This document shows positions 6,846 to 16,219 of a stretch of 21,684 bases of DNA, one piece after another. The notes under the pieces are model-generated. The model did not search any database. It was not told the origin of the DNA and saw nothing but the letters and a program-made list of their open reading frames with translations. The stretch spans positions 1 through 21,684 of the forward strand of contig CANJXD010000027.1 of assembly GCA_947478535.1 (NCBI GenBank), given 5' to 3'. Every line of letters starts with the position of its first letter. Positions within the stretch are counted from its first letter, which is position 1. Both the position numbers and the translations under genes were made by a program. The DNA comes from Acetobacteraceae bacterium. GTDB taxonomy: Bacteria > Pseudomonadota > Alphaproteobacteria > Acetobacterales > Acetobacteraceae.

Positions 6846-7856
6846 TCAGTCCCGCCAGGGCCGGCGCGCCCAGATGGCGCGAAGCTGCGCATCCTGCTCC
6901 AGGAACAGCGCCTGCTGGGCCTCCGCCGACATCGGTCGCAGCGGCAGGTTCACCCGGTCCGCCGCCGCGATCCATTCGGGGTCCGCATTCGCCGCTGCCA
7001 CCGCGGCGCGCAACGGCACCAGGATCTCCGGCGGCAGGTTCGGCGGCGCGACCAGCCCGCGCGTCGAGCCCTGCTCGACCGCGAAGCCCTGCTCCCGCAT
7101 CGTCGGGACATCCGCTGTGCCCGCCCAGCGCGCTGGCCCACCCTGCGCCAGCGCGCGCAGCGAGCCATCTCGCAGCAGGGACTGGCCCTCGCTCATGTTG
7201 AAGGACCCGGCATCGATGCTGCGGGACAGCAGGTTGGTGATGATGGGCGGCGTGCCGTTGAACGGGACGTGGGAGAATTCGACGCTCGCCGCATCCTGCA
7301 GCCCCAGCATGAGGAGGTGGTCATCGCTGCCCGTCCCCGCCGTGCCCACCGTGACCTGCCCCGGCCGCTGCCGCGCCGCCGCGACCAGGTCCGCCACGTT
7401 GCGGATCGGGCTGTCCGCCCGCACCCACAACCCGCAGGGGTCCTCGATGACATTGCCGAGGAAGGTGAAGTCCTGCACGCGGTAGCGGACCTGGCGTTCG
7501 ATCGGCAGCACGATGGAATTCGGCGCCTGTGCCGCGCCGATGGTGAAGCCATCCGGTGCAGCCTGGGCGACGCCCTCGAAGGCCAGCTGGCCGCCGGCGG
7601 CGGGGCGGTTGACGACGACGAAGCTCGCCCCCGGCAGACGGCGGGCGACGAAGGGCAGCACCGTACGCGCCAGCATATCCATGCCGCCGCCGGGCGGGCC
7701 TGAGACCAGCACCTGGATCGGGCGATCGGCCGGCCAGGCCGCCTGGGCTGCGCGGGGCAGGGCTGCGGCGGCCAGCGCGCCCGTGGTCAGCACGCCGGCC
7801 AGCAGCTGCCGGCGCTTCAGGCGCGGCTGCACGGCGTGTTGCGTGAAAGCGTCCAT
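6846..7856 (-). CDS. Bug/TctC-type periplasmic binding protein
   Basis: A 336-residue solute receptor of the Bug family. The leader is twin-arginine-like (RR at 15-16, then QLLAGVLTTGALAAAALP), with cleavage near residue 39 (AAQA). The first-strand signature VSGPPGGGMDMLAR (51-64) has the conserved Asp at 60. GTAGTGSDDHLL and VPFNGTPPIITNLLS are the usual ligand-loop segments. ATG 7856 was preferred over ATG 7871 because GGAGGAAG lies 8 bases before it and overlaps the earlier Met. No TctA/TctB membrane partner is in the window, which is common for Bug proteins. It is the first gene of a unit with the LacI regulator and sits behind operator copy 2. By context it probably captures the sugar acid handled by the idn enzymes; it could also act as a sensor. 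Confidence 0.87.
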   Translation of the reverse strand: MDAFTQHAVQPRLKRRQLLAGVLTTGALAAAALPRAAQAAWPADRPIQVLVSGPPGGGMDMLARTVLPFVARRLPGASFVVVNRPAAGGQLAFEGVAQAAPDGFTIGAAQAPNSIVLPIERQVRYRVQDFTFLGNVIEDPCGLWVRADSPIRNVADLVAAARQRPGQVTVGTAGTGSDDHLLMLGLQDAASVEFSHVPFNGTPPIITNLLSRSIDAGSFNMSEGQSLLRDGSLRALAQGGPARWAGTADVPTMREQGFAVEQGSTRGLVAPPNLPPEILVPLRAAVAAANADPEWIAAADRVNLPLRPMSAEAQQALFLEQDAQLRAIWARRPWRD

Positions 7857-7889
7857 GACAGCTTCCTCCATATGGCCTTGTGTGCGGCC

Positions 7890-7905
7890 TGATACCGGTA
7901 ACATA
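7890..7905. promoter_or_regulatory. GntR/IdnR-type LacI-family operator, copy 2
   Basis: tgataccggtaacata is identical to copy 1 and lies in the divergent gap between the Bug gene (minus) and a peptide-type binding-protein gene (plus). It overlaps the predicted minus-strand -10. A weak plus-strand pair, TTGTGT (7879-7884) and CATACT (7903-7908) with 18-bp spacing, also overlaps it, so one site might control both directions. Confidence 0.75.
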
Positions 7906-7928
7906 CTCATCCCCAAGCAGGGCTGCAA
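7900..7928 (-). promoter_or_regulatory. Predicted promoter of the Bug-regulator unit
   Basis: Minus strand: -35 TTGCAG (7923-7928), 17-bp spacer, -10 TATGTT (7900-7905). The operator covers the -10. Spacing and -10 are identical to the idnO promoter, although the spacer sequences are unrelated, so the shared part is the operator and -10 unit only. Confidence 0.5.
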
Positions 7929-7963
7929 CGGCCCACTTTGCGACTATGGGGAAGGAAACCAGG

Positions 7964-9544
7964 ATGCAAAGACGCACATTCATCGCAGGCGTCGCGGCCG
8001 CGACTGTGGCCGCACCCCGCCTGGCCGCGGCCCAGGCCAGCCGCGTGCTGCGCTTCGTGCCCCATACCGAGCTGGTCATTCTCGACCCGCTCTGGAGCAA
8101 TGCGCTAGTCACGCGCAATCACGCCTTCCTGATCTTCGACACGCTGTTCGGCCAGGATAACTCGCACCGCGCCCGCCCGCAGATGGTGGAAGGCTTCCTG
8201 GTGGACCAGGACGGGCTGCGCTGGACGCTGCGGCTGCGCGAGGGTCTGCGCTTCCATGATGGGGAACGCGTGCTGGCCCGCGACGCCGTCGCCAGCCTCC
8301 GCCGCTGGGCGCGCCGCGATCCCTTCGGCCAGGCGCTGATGGCCGCGACGGATGACCTGTCCGCTCCGGATGACCGCACCATCCTGTTCCGGCTGAAGAA
8401 GCCCTTCCCCATGCTGCCCGATGCGCTCGGCAAGACCAGCGCGATGATCGCCCCGATCATGCCCGCGCGCCTCGCCGATGGCGACCCGAACCGCGCGGTG
8501 ACGGAGATGATCGGCAGCGGCCCCTATCGCTTCAAGGCGGATGAACGCCTCGCGGGGGATCGCGCGGTCTATGAGCGGTTCGAGGGCTATGTCCCCAACC
8601 CCAACGGCCCGACGGAAGGCACGGCCGGCCCGAAGATCGCGCATCTCGATCGCATCGAGTGGAAGATGATGCCCGATCCCGCCACCGCCGCCGCCGCGCT
8701 GCGGACCGGCGCCGTCGATTGGTGGGAAATGCCGCCGCCGGACCTGCTGCCCGTGCTGCGGCGCCAGCGTGGCATCACCATCGCGATGATCGACCCGACC
8801 GGGCAGATCCCGACCTTCCGGATCAACCACCTGCACGCCCCCTTCAACAACCCCGCCATCCGCCGCGCCCTGCTCGGCGCGGTGGACCAGCGCGACGTGG
8901 TGATGGCCATCGCCGGCGATGATCCGGAATTGACGCGCACCGGTGTCGGCTTCTTCACGCCGGGCTCACCGCTCGCCTCCACCGAGGGGCTGGAGGCGCT
9001 GCAGCTGCGCCGGCCGGAGGATGTGCGGCGGGACCTGATGGCGGCGGGGTATGATGGCACGCCGGTGCTGTTCATGGTCTCCGCCGACAGCCCGATGAAC
9101 AACGCGACCGGGCAGGTGGTGGCGGATGGCTTCCGCCGCTGCGGGCTCAACATCGACTATACCGCACTCGATTTCGGCACCGTGGTGCAGCGGCGCCTCA
9201 AGCCGGAACCGGTCGCCCAGGGTGGCTGGAACGGCTATTGCTCCGGCGCCTCCGGTATCGAGCAGATGCTGCCGGCCACGCACCTGATGCTGCGCGGCAA
9301 TGGCATGACGGGCCCCAATATCGGCTGGCCGACCAGCGCCGAGATCGAACGCCTGCGCGCCGCCTGGTTCGATGCGCCGGACCTGCCGGCGCAGCAGATC
9401 ATCGCGCGGCAATTGCAGCGCCAGGCGCTGATCGACGTGCCCTACATCCCGCTCGGCCAGGTGCTGCAGCCGACCGCCTATCGCAGCGAGGTGCACGACC
9501 TGCTGCGCGGCGCGCCGCTGTTCTGGAACGTGCGAAAGGGGTGA
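7964..9544 (+). CDS. Peptide-type ABC transporter binding protein (SBP family 5)
   Basis: A 526-residue extracytoplasmic receptor of the peptide/nickel/opine family. The twin-arginine leader is MQRRTFIAG, with cleavage near residue 25 (LAAAQA). Family landmarks are the FDTLFG region at ~58-63, LREGLRFHDGERVLARDAV (91-109), IGSGPYRF (183-190) and FRINHLHAPFNNPAIRRAL. ATG 7964 is preceded by GGAAGGAAACCAGG. It is transcribed alone, diverging from the Bug-regulator unit across a gap that holds operator copy 2, and converging on the ATPase end of the Dpp-type operon. That operon has its own binding protein, so this one may lend a second ligand specificity to the same permease, or belong to the sugar-acid regulon. 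The ligand is unknown; members of this family also bind sugars and opines. Confidence 0.88.
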   Translation: MQRRTFIAGVAAATVAAPRLAAAQASRVLRFVPHTELVILDPLWSNALVTRNHAFLIFDTLFGQDNSHRARPQMVEGFLVDQDGLRWTLRLREGLRFHDGERVLARDAVASLRRWARRDPFGQALMAATDDLSAPDDRTILFRLKKPFPMLPDALGKTSAMIAPIMPARLADGDPNRAVTEMIGSGPYRFKADERLAGDRAVYERFEGYVPNPNGPTEGTAGPKIAHLDRIEWKMMPDPATAAAALRTGAVDWWEMPPPDLLPVLRRQRGITIAMIDPTGQIPTFRINHLHAPFNNPAIRRALLGAVDQRDVVMAIAGDDPELTRTGVGFFTPGSPLASTEGLEALQLRRPEDVRRDLMAAGYDGTPVLFMVSADSPMNNATGQVVADGFRRCGLNIDYTALDFGTVVQRRLKPEPVAQGGWNGYCSGASGIEQMLPATHLMLRGNGMTGPNIGWPTSAEIERLRAAWFDAPDLPAQQIIARQLQRQALIDVPYIPLGQVLQPTAYRSEVHDLLRGAPLFWNVRKG

Positions 9545-9574
9545 CGGGGCGGTGAGCCACGCAGGCCCGTCACC
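9540..9574. terminator. Inverted repeat over two convergent stop codons
   Basis: ggtgacggg (9540-9548) and cccgtcacc (9566-9574) are perfect 9-bp arms around a 17-nt loop. The arms include the TGA of the plus-strand binding protein and the TGA of the minus-strand ATPase. No T run follows on either side, so it is a plausible but weak bidirectional terminator. Confidence 0.45.
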
Positions 9575-10570
9575 TCTCCATCGGTAGCGGGATCGGGTTG
9601 GGCGCGGCGAAATGGCACGCCGCCGCCTGCCCCGGCGCCACATCCCGCAGGGCGGGGCGTTCGCGGCGGCAGACCTCCTGCGCCAGCGGACAGCGCGTGT
9701 GGAAGCTGCACCCCGCGGGAATGCGGGACGGGCTCGGCACATCGCCTTCCAGCACGATGCGCCGGCGGCGTGCATCCGGGTCCGGCTGCGGCACGGCGGA
9801 GAGCAGGGCCTGGGTATAGGGGTGCTGCGGCGCTGCATAGATCTGCCGCTTCTCCCCGATCTCCACGATGCGGCCGAGATACATCACCGCCACGCGGTCC
9901 GCGATGTGGCGCACCACCGCCAGGTCATGCGCGATGAACAGATAGGAAAAGCCGCGCTGTTCCTGCAGATCCTGCAGCAGGTTGACGATCTGCGCCTGCA
10001 CGGAGACATCGAGGGCGGAAACCGGTTCATCCGCCACGATGAAGCTGGGTCCCGCGGCGATGGCGCGGGCGATGCCGATGCGCTGGCGCTGGCCGCCGGA
10101 AAAGCTGCGGGGATGGCGGTCCATCGCGGAGGCCGGCAGCCCAACCTGCGTCAGCAATTCCGCGACCCGGTCACGCAGCGCGCGCCGTCCACCGGCAAGG
10201 CCGAAGACCTCCAGCGGCTCGGCCACGATCTGCGCCACCGTTCGGCGCGGGCTGAGCGAGCCATAGGGGTCCTGGAACACCATCTGCGCGTGGCGCCGCA
10301 TGTCCCGCAATTCCCGGCCCGACAGCGCGCGCAGGTCGCGGCCCTCGAAGAAGACCTGGCCGTCGCTCGGCTCGATCAGTCGCAGCAGCAACCGCCCGAG
10401 GGTGGATTTGCCGCAGCCGGATTCCCCCACCACCGCCAGCGTCTCTCCCCGCTGGACGGAGAAGCTCACGCCATCCACGGCCCGCACCCCGCCGCCCGCC
10501 GCGCCGAAGGGCAGGCGCGACGCCGCGTGGAAGGTCTTGCCGAGGGCCTCGACGCGCAGCAGTTCCGCGC

Positions 10571-10574
<4 letters not shown>
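9570..10574 (-). CDS. Dpp/Opp-type ABC transporter ATPase, second subunit (DppF-like)
   Basis: Cytoplasmic ATPase powering the importer, 334 residues. Walker [10 protein letters not shown] is at 50-58, Q-loop Q101 ([11 protein letters not shown]), signature SGGQRQR at 159-165, Walker B IVADEP at 179-184 and H-loop H216. The C-terminal oligopeptide/dipeptide domain carries the family cysteines ([14 protein letters not shown], then C near the end), which bind an iron-sulfur cluster in some members. ATG 10574 overlaps the upstream stop as ATGA, indicating translational coupling. It is the last gene of the six-gene operon. The inserted LPFGAAGGG loop before VRAVDGVSF is normal for DppF/OppF. The transported substrate cannot be told from this subunit. 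Confidence 0.92.
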
Positions 10575-11532
<958 letters not shown>

Positions 11533-11536
<4 letters not shown>

Positions 11537-12414
11537 CGCCCGTCCGGGTCCAGCAGGTCCCGCAGCGCATCCCCCAGGATGTTGAAGGCGAGCACGACGA
11601 TGGTGATGGCGGCACCGGCGCCGATAATCGGCCAGGGGGAGCCGAAGATGTTGCCCAGCGCGTCCCGGATGATGTTCCCCCAGCTCGGCGCCGGTGGCTG
11701 CGTGCCGATGCCGAGGAAGCTCAGCGAAGCCTCCAGCCGGATCGCGGAGGCGACCCAGAGCGTCGCCAGCACCATCACGGGGGCGGCGATGTTCGGCAGC
11801 ACATGGCGGGCGATGATCTTCGGCGTGCCGAGCCCGACGGCGACCGCCGCCTCGATATAGGGCTCCTGCTTCACCGCCAGCGTCGAGGACCGCGCGACGC
11901 GGGCGAAGCCGGGGACGAAGGCGACGGCGATCACCATCACGACGTTCCAGAACCCGCCGCCGAGCACGGCCGCGACCATGATGGCCAGCAGCAGTTCCGG
12001 GAAGGCCAGCAGCGTGTCGATCAACCGGCTGACGAGGCGGTCGACGATGCCGCCGAAATACCCCGCCGCGACGCCGAGCGTGGTGCCCACCACCGCGGCG
12101 ATGGCCGGCGAGATCAGCCCGAAGATCAGCGAATTCCGCGCGCCGTACAGAAGGCGGGAGAAGACATCGCGGCCGAACTGGTCCGTGCCGAGCCAATACT
12201 CGGCGGAGGGATAGGTGTTGATCCGCAGGAAGCTCTGCGCCAGCGGGTCATGCGGCGCGATCCATGGCGCGGCCAGCGCGATGGCGACGAAGCCCAGCAC
12301 GACGATGGCCGCCACCAGCGTCGCCGGCCGGTCCCGCCCGAACAACCGGCGCAGCACCGCGAAGCGCGGTTCCTCCGGCGCCAGCTCCACACTCTGCTCC
12401 ACCGCGCTCGTCAT
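11533..12414 (-). CDS. Dpp/Opp-type ABC transporter permease (DppC-like)
   Basis: Inner-membrane permease of 293 residues. The N-terminal cytoplasmic tail (~1-30) is followed by a first membrane helix (~31-52, ATLVAAIVVLGFVAIALAAP) and the conserved periplasmic stretch HDPLAQ with LGTDQFGRDVFSRLLYG (75-91). The coupling-helix EAA loop is at 188-194 (EAAVAVG), followed by HVLPNIAAP, and the C-terminal helices end in FNILGDALRDLLDPDGR. This tail and the GTDxxGRDxxSR motif are diagnostic of the DppC/OppC side. ATG 12414 overlaps the stop of the DppB-like gene as ATGA. Confidence 0.92.
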
Positions 12415-13349
12415 GCGCGGGACCGGATGCGCGGATCGATCAGGATATAGGCGATATCCACCGCCAGGTTCACCAGCACGACGAAGAAGGCGAAGACGAC
12501 GACGCCGCCCTGGATGACGGGATAGTCCCGCTTCGCGATGGCGCTGATCAGCACCTCCCCGATCCCGGGACGGTTGAAGATCAGCTCGATGGCGACGGAG
12601 CCGGACAGCGTCGCGAGCAGCGAGAGGCCGAGCCCCGTCGTCACCGGCAGCAGCGCGTTGCGCAGCGCGTGGCGGTAGATCACGCGGTTCTCCCGCGCGC
12701 CCTTGGCGCGGGCGGTGCGGACATAGTCGCGGCCCAGGGTTTCCAGCAGCGCCGTCCGCGTCAGCCGCCCGAGGAAGGCGGTCTTGACGAAGGCCAGCGT
12801 CAGCGCCGGCAGGAACACATGATGCATCCGGTCCCAGAACCCCTCCCCGCCGCCATTGATGGGGAACCAGCCGAGATTGAGGGAGAAGACGATCAGCAGC
12901 AGCGCGCCGAGATAGAAATCCGGAATCGCATAGCCGATCAGCGAGAAGGCACGCGCGCCGCTATCCGGCAGCCGCCCGCGGTTGACGGCGGCCATCACGC
13001 CCATCGGCACGCCGAAGGCCAGCCCCATCGCGGTGGCGACCATCGTCAGTTCGATGGTGAAGGGCAGGTTGTCCCGGATCAGTTCCCCGACCGGCTGGCG
13101 GGTGATCATCGAGCTGCCGAAATCCAGCATCACCATGTCCCGCACGAAGGTGAGCCACTGCATCGGCAGCGGCCTGTCCAGCCCCATCTCGGCGCGGAAC
13201 AGCGCGAGTTGTTCCTGCGTCGCGTATTCGCCCAGCACGACCAGCGCCGGATCACCCGGCAGCAGGCGGAGCGCGACGAAGACGAGGGTGAGCACCAGCA
13301 GCACCGTCGGCACGGCATCGGCGAGCCGCGCCGCGATCATCCGCAGCAC
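12411..13349 (-). CDS. Dpp/Opp-type ABC transporter permease (DppB-like)
   Basis: Inner-membrane permease of 312 residues. The first helix is at ~10-30 (DAVPTVLLVLTLVFVALRLLP), followed by the signature GDPA (32-35). The periplasmic segment contains LGLDRP-type MGLDRPLPMQW. The EAA-like loop is DYVRTARAKG at 208-217 with HALRNALLP after it. The end, NLAVDIAYILIDPRIR, is diagnostic for DppB/OppB. GTG 13349 gives the N-terminus VLRMIAARL; ATG 13340 is an equally plausible start three codons later, and neither has a strong ribosome site. It starts 6 bases after the binding-protein stop, so it relies on coupling. Confidence 0.9.
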   Translation of the reverse strand: MLRMIAARLADAVPTVLLVLTLVFVALRLLPGDPALVVLGEYATQEQLALFRAEMGLDRPLPMQWLTFVRDMVMLDFGSSMITRQPVGELIRDNLPFTIELTMVATAMGLAFGVPMGVMAAVNRGRLPDSGARAFSLIGYAIPDFYLGALLLIVFSLNLGWFPINGGGEGFWDRMHHVFLPALTLAFVKTAFLGRLTRTALLETLGRDYVRTARAKGARENRVIYRHALRNALLPVTTGLGLSLLATLSGSVAIELIFNRPGIGEVLISAIAKRDYPVIQGGVVVFAFFVVLVNLAVDIAYILIDPRIRSRA

Positions 13350-13355
13350 GGCGCG

Positions 13356-14969
13356 CTATGCCCGCCGGGCGCGGTTGAGCGGCCAATAGGCGGGGCCGGA
13401 GACGACGGGATAGCCGACATTGATCCGCGGGTTGCGGGCGATCACGTAGGACAGCGTGACGAGGCCGATCAGCGGCAGGTCCCGCAGCACCTGGCGTTCC
13501 ATGTCCTGGATCAGGGTGGTCCGCTTCTCGAAATCCGGCTCATCCTCCGCGCGTTCGATCAGCGCATCAATGCCGGGCATGGCGGCGCCGTAGTGGCTGT
13601 AGTTCTCGCCCCCCGTCATGTCCGCCTTCACCTCCGCGCTGGAATGAAGCTGGTGCAGGAAGGGCGTGGTGGGCACGGGCGGGTAGCTCAGGGAATAGAG
13701 CGCGGCATTGTTGCGGTCCCGGCGGTTCTCCGCATGCATCGTCGCATGGTCGATGATCCGCATGTCGAGCCGGATGCCGACGGCGCGAAGCTGTTCCTGC
13801 ACCATCAGCATGATGGAGGAGAAATCCTCCCGCTGGCTGGTGAAGCACTGGATGGTGACGCCATTGGGATGCCCGGCCTCCGCCAGCAGCGCCCGCGCGC
13901 GGCGTGGGTCATGGTCCCATCGCAACTCCGCCGGCAGATCCTGCTTGCGGACGGAGCCCGCGAATTGCGGCGCGATGATGCCAACCATGGGCACCGACAG
14001 CGTCGGATAGGCAGCGGCGATCGCCTCATTGTTGATCGCGAGGCGGAGCGCCTGGCGCACCCGGATGTCATTGAGCGGCGGGCGCGTCAGGTTCAGGTGG
14101 AGCGTGTTGAAGCTGCCGGGCGCGGTGGCGTCGAACTGTGCCTGCGGCATGCGCTGGCGCATCGTCTGGATCCAGCCGGGCTGGCGGACACCCTCGATCA
14201 TGTCCACCTGGCCGGAGGCGAAGGCGAGCGTCCGTGCCGTGGTGTCCGCGATGAAGCCCACCCGCAGCGCCGGCCAGGCCGCGACGCCATCGAAATGCTG
14301 CGCGAAGGCGGAGAACAGCACGCCCTGCGTCTGGCTGATGCTCTCCATCTGGTAGGGCCCGGTGCCGATCGGGTCCATGTTGAAGGCCTGCGGCCCACGC
14401 TCCTCGAACGCCTTCTTCGACATGATGCCGGAGGAGATGTTGGTGATCGTGCTGCCGTTGAACAGCGGGTCCGGCCGGTTGAGGTGGAAGCGCACGGTGT
14501 AGCGATCCACCGCCTCCACCCGCGCGAGATTGCCATACAGCGCCTTCTGGTTCGTCACCAGCGAACGGTCGAGGTGCCGCCCGAAGCTGAAGACGACGTC
14601 GTCCGCCGTCATCTCCCCCTGGTTCTTGTGAAACTGCACGCCGTGCCGAAGGCGATAGGTCCAGGTCTTCGCATCCGGCGTGCTGTCCCAGGATTCCGCC
14701 AGACTCGGCCGGAAATCCTCCGGCCGGATCGCGAAGGTCCCGTCCTCCGGCTTCACCAGCCAGTCGAAGCATTGCCGGATCGCCCAGCTATCGCCGCCGG
14801 TCAGCGCGGTCTGGTGCGGGCTGAGGCCGGAGGGCGCGCGGGCGGCCAGCGCGATGGTGATCGGTGCGGTGCTAGGCTGGGCCGCAGCGTCGCGCCCCAG
14901 CCCGGTGGAGATCGCGGCGGCACCGAGGGCGCCCGCCTCGGCCAGCATCTTCCTGCGCGTCACGGTCAT
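13356..14969 (-). CDS. Peptide-type ABC binding protein of the Dpp-type operon
   Basis: A 537-residue family 5 solute-binding protein and the cognate receptor of the permease/ATPase genes that follow. The twin-arginine leader is TRRKMLAEAGALGAAAI (RR at 5-6) with cleavage near residue 30 (RDAAA). Landmarks: AESWDSTPDAKTWTYRLRHG, MTADDVVFSFGRH, DPIGTGPYQM, LHLNLTRPPLNDIRVRQALR. ATG 14969 was preferred over ATG 14978 because AGGAGG abuts the earlier ATG directly but lies an ideal 9 bases before the later one. It follows the enolase-superfamily gene by 59 bases across a hairpin. That gene order suggests the imported ligand, or a product of it, is the substrate of the enolase-family enzyme. An acid sugar is a reasonable guess; peptides are not implied by family alone. 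Confidence 0.9.
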   Translation of the reverse strand: MTVTRRKMLAEAGALGAAAISTGLGRDAAAQPSTAPITIALAARAPSGLSPHQTALTGGDSWAIRQCFDWLVKPEDGTFAIRPEDFRPSLAESWDSTPDAKTWTYRLRHGVQFHKNQGEMTADDVVFSFGRHLDRSLVTNQKALYGNLARVEAVDRYTVRFHLNRPDPLFNGSTITNISSGIMSKKAFEERGPQAFNMDPIGTGPYQMESISQTQGVLFSAFAQHFDGVAAWPALRVGFIADTTARTLAFASGQVDMIEGVRQPGWIQTMRQRMPQAQFDATAPGSFNTLHLNLTRPPLNDIRVRQALRLAINNEAIAAAYPTLSVPMVGIIAPQFAGSVRKQDLPAELRWDHDPRRARALLAEAGHPNGVTIQCFTSQREDFSSIMLMVQEQLRAVGIRLDMRIIDHATMHAENRRDRNNAALYSLSYPPVPTTPFLHQLHSSAEVKADMTGGENYSHYGAAMPGIDALIERAEDEPDFEKRTTLIQDMERQVLRDLPLIGLVTLSYVIARNPRINVGYPVVSGPAYWPLNRARRA

Positions 14970-14978
14970 GCGGAACAT

Positions 14979-14984
14979 CCTCCT
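14979..14984 (-). promoter_or_regulatory. AGGAGG ribosome-binding site deciding the start of the binding-protein gene
   Basis: A perfect AGGAGG on the minus strand is immediately followed by one ATG (14978) and, 9 bases on, by a second (14969). Only the second has workable spacing, so it should be the real start. Confidence 0.7.
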
Positions 14985-14991
14985 CGGCGGC

Positions 14992-15013
14992 CCGGACCTC
15001 TCAAGGGGTCCGG
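14992..15013 (-). other. Intercistronic hairpin between enolase-family and binding-protein genes
   Basis: 7-bp perfect arms ccggacc (14992-14998) and ggtccgg (15007-15013) with an 8-nt loop, in the 59-base gap. No T run follows. Such hairpins upstream of binding-protein genes often stabilise the downstream mRNA segment; that role here is inferred. Confidence 0.45.
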
Positions 15014-15028
15014 TGCCCGGCTGTCAGG

Positions 15029-16147
15029 CTAAAGTCGAAACGGGATGGTGCGGCGTTCCAGCTCCGCGGGGTCATACTCCGCGCCGAGGCCTGGGCCGGT
15101 CGGCAGGGTGACCATGCCATCCACCGGCTCCGACGGATTCTTGAAGATCAGGCTGGCGCGTTCCCAGTCGCTGTTCAGCTCCACCGGCTTCGCCAGGTGC
15201 ATCACCGTCGCCATGATGTGCATGTTGGCGAGGTGCCCGATGGAAGGCTGCGTCTGGTGCGGCACGAGTTCCACGCCATGCGCATGGGCCAGCGCCGCGC
15301 ATTGCCGCAGCCCACTGATGCCGCCCATCTTCACGGGGTCCGGCTGCACCATCCGCACGCCGGCATTGATCAGGTCCTTCACCCCCTGGAGGGTGTAGGT
15401 CTGCTCCCCGGCCGAGACGGTGATGTCGAGCCGCTGCGCGACCTCGCCCATGCCCGCGACGTGGTAGTGCTGCACCGGCTCCTCGAACCAGGTGTAGCCC
15501 AGTTCCTCCAGCACCCGGCCGACGCGCATCGCACCGCCCACGGTGTAGCCGTTGTTCGCATCGAAGCCGAGGATGAAGTCGTCGCCGACCAGCTTGCGGA
15601 CGGCACGCGCCTTGGCGATGTCGTTCGGGATATCGGCATCCACCTTGGTGCGGTCGGGGTCGAAGCGAATCTTCACCGCCTTCACCTTCTCCTTCGTCAC
15701 CCGCGCTTCCACCAGGCGCACCGTCTCATCCACGCTGCGCCAGGCGTTCTGCCCGATGGAGGCATAGACCGGCATCGTCGTCCGCCAGGCGCCGCCCAGC
15801 AGCTTGTAGATGGGCTGGCCGAAGGCCTTGCCCTTGATGTCCCAGCAGGCGGTGTCGATCGCCGCCAGCGCCGCGGTGACGGAGTAATCAGGACCGAGCT
15901 TCACCAGCTTGTGCCACAGCATGTCCTGCAGCACCTCATGGTCCAGCACGTCCTTGCCGATCAGGAACGGCGCGATGTGCCGCGCGATGACAAACAGCGG
16001 CACCTGGCCGCCTTCCATGGGCGACGCCTCGCCGAGGCCGAAGATGCCATCCTCGGTTTCGATGCGTACCAAGGCGCCACGGGCCCCGAAGCCCTCTCCG
16101 ACGCCGCCCCAGTTCACCTGGAATGGCTCGACCTTCGTGATCTTCAT
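15029..16147 (-). CDS. Mandelate racemase/muconate lactonizing enzyme family protein
   Basis: Enolase-superfamily enzyme of 372 residues that abstracts a proton alpha to a carboxylate with Mg2+. The N-terminal capping domain is ~1-125 and the barrel ~126-372. Metal ligands are D196 (GFDANNGY), E222 (WFEEPV) and E248 (SAGEQ). The base dyad partner is H297 (LVPHQTQPSIG). The second-strand motif reads K159-I-R161, that is K-x-R rather than the common K-x-K. The acid-sugar dehydratase or cycloisomerase branch seems more likely than muconate cycloisomerase, given the operon with a Dpp-type importer, but the substrate is not identifiable by eye. ATG 16147 has GGAGGAAG seven bases upstream; the ORF extends eight codons further without support. 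It is the first gene of the operon; its promoter should lie in 16148-16219, where I see no convincing -35/-10 pair. Confidence 0.88.
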   Translation of the reverse strand: MKITKVEPFQVNWGGVGEGFGARGALVRIETEDGIFGLGEASPMEGGQVPLFVIARHIAPFLIGKDVLDHEVLQDMLWHKLVKLGPDYSVTAALAAIDTACWDIKGKAFGQPIYKLLGGAWRTTMPVYASIGQNAWRSVDETVRLVEARVTKEKVKAVKIRFDPDRTKVDADIPNDIAKARAVRKLVGDDFILGFDANNGYTVGGAMRVGRVLEELGYTWFEEPVQHYHVAGMGEVAQRLDITVSAGEQTYTLQGVKDLINAGVRMVQPDPVKMGGISGLRQCAALAHAHGVELVPHQTQPSIGHLANMHIMATVMHLAKPVELNSDWERASLIFKNPSEPVDGMVTLPTGPGLGAEYDPAELERRTIPFRL

Positions 16148-16219
16148 CGATGCTTCCTCCGCGCTAGGCATTTGTGTCGGACGACGCTGTTCCGCGTCAT
16201 CCCTCCATGCGCGCGGGGA

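Noticed and set aside
5225..7201. A 658-codon plus-strand open frame opposite idnO, the regulator and the Bug gene
   Set aside because: No recognisable motif; ends in low-complexity Pro/Ala/Ser and overlaps real genes, promoter and operator.
12264..15032. A 922-codon plus-strand open frame opposite the Dpp-type operon
   Set aside because: Composition is His/Arg/Gln-rich with no domain pattern, and it lies opposite clear permease and receptor genes. It is a GC-driven shadow.
16148..16219. Promoter for the enolase-family/Dpp operon
   Set aside because: The gap is short and GC-rich; no -35/-10 pair better than chance was found, though a promoter is expected here.
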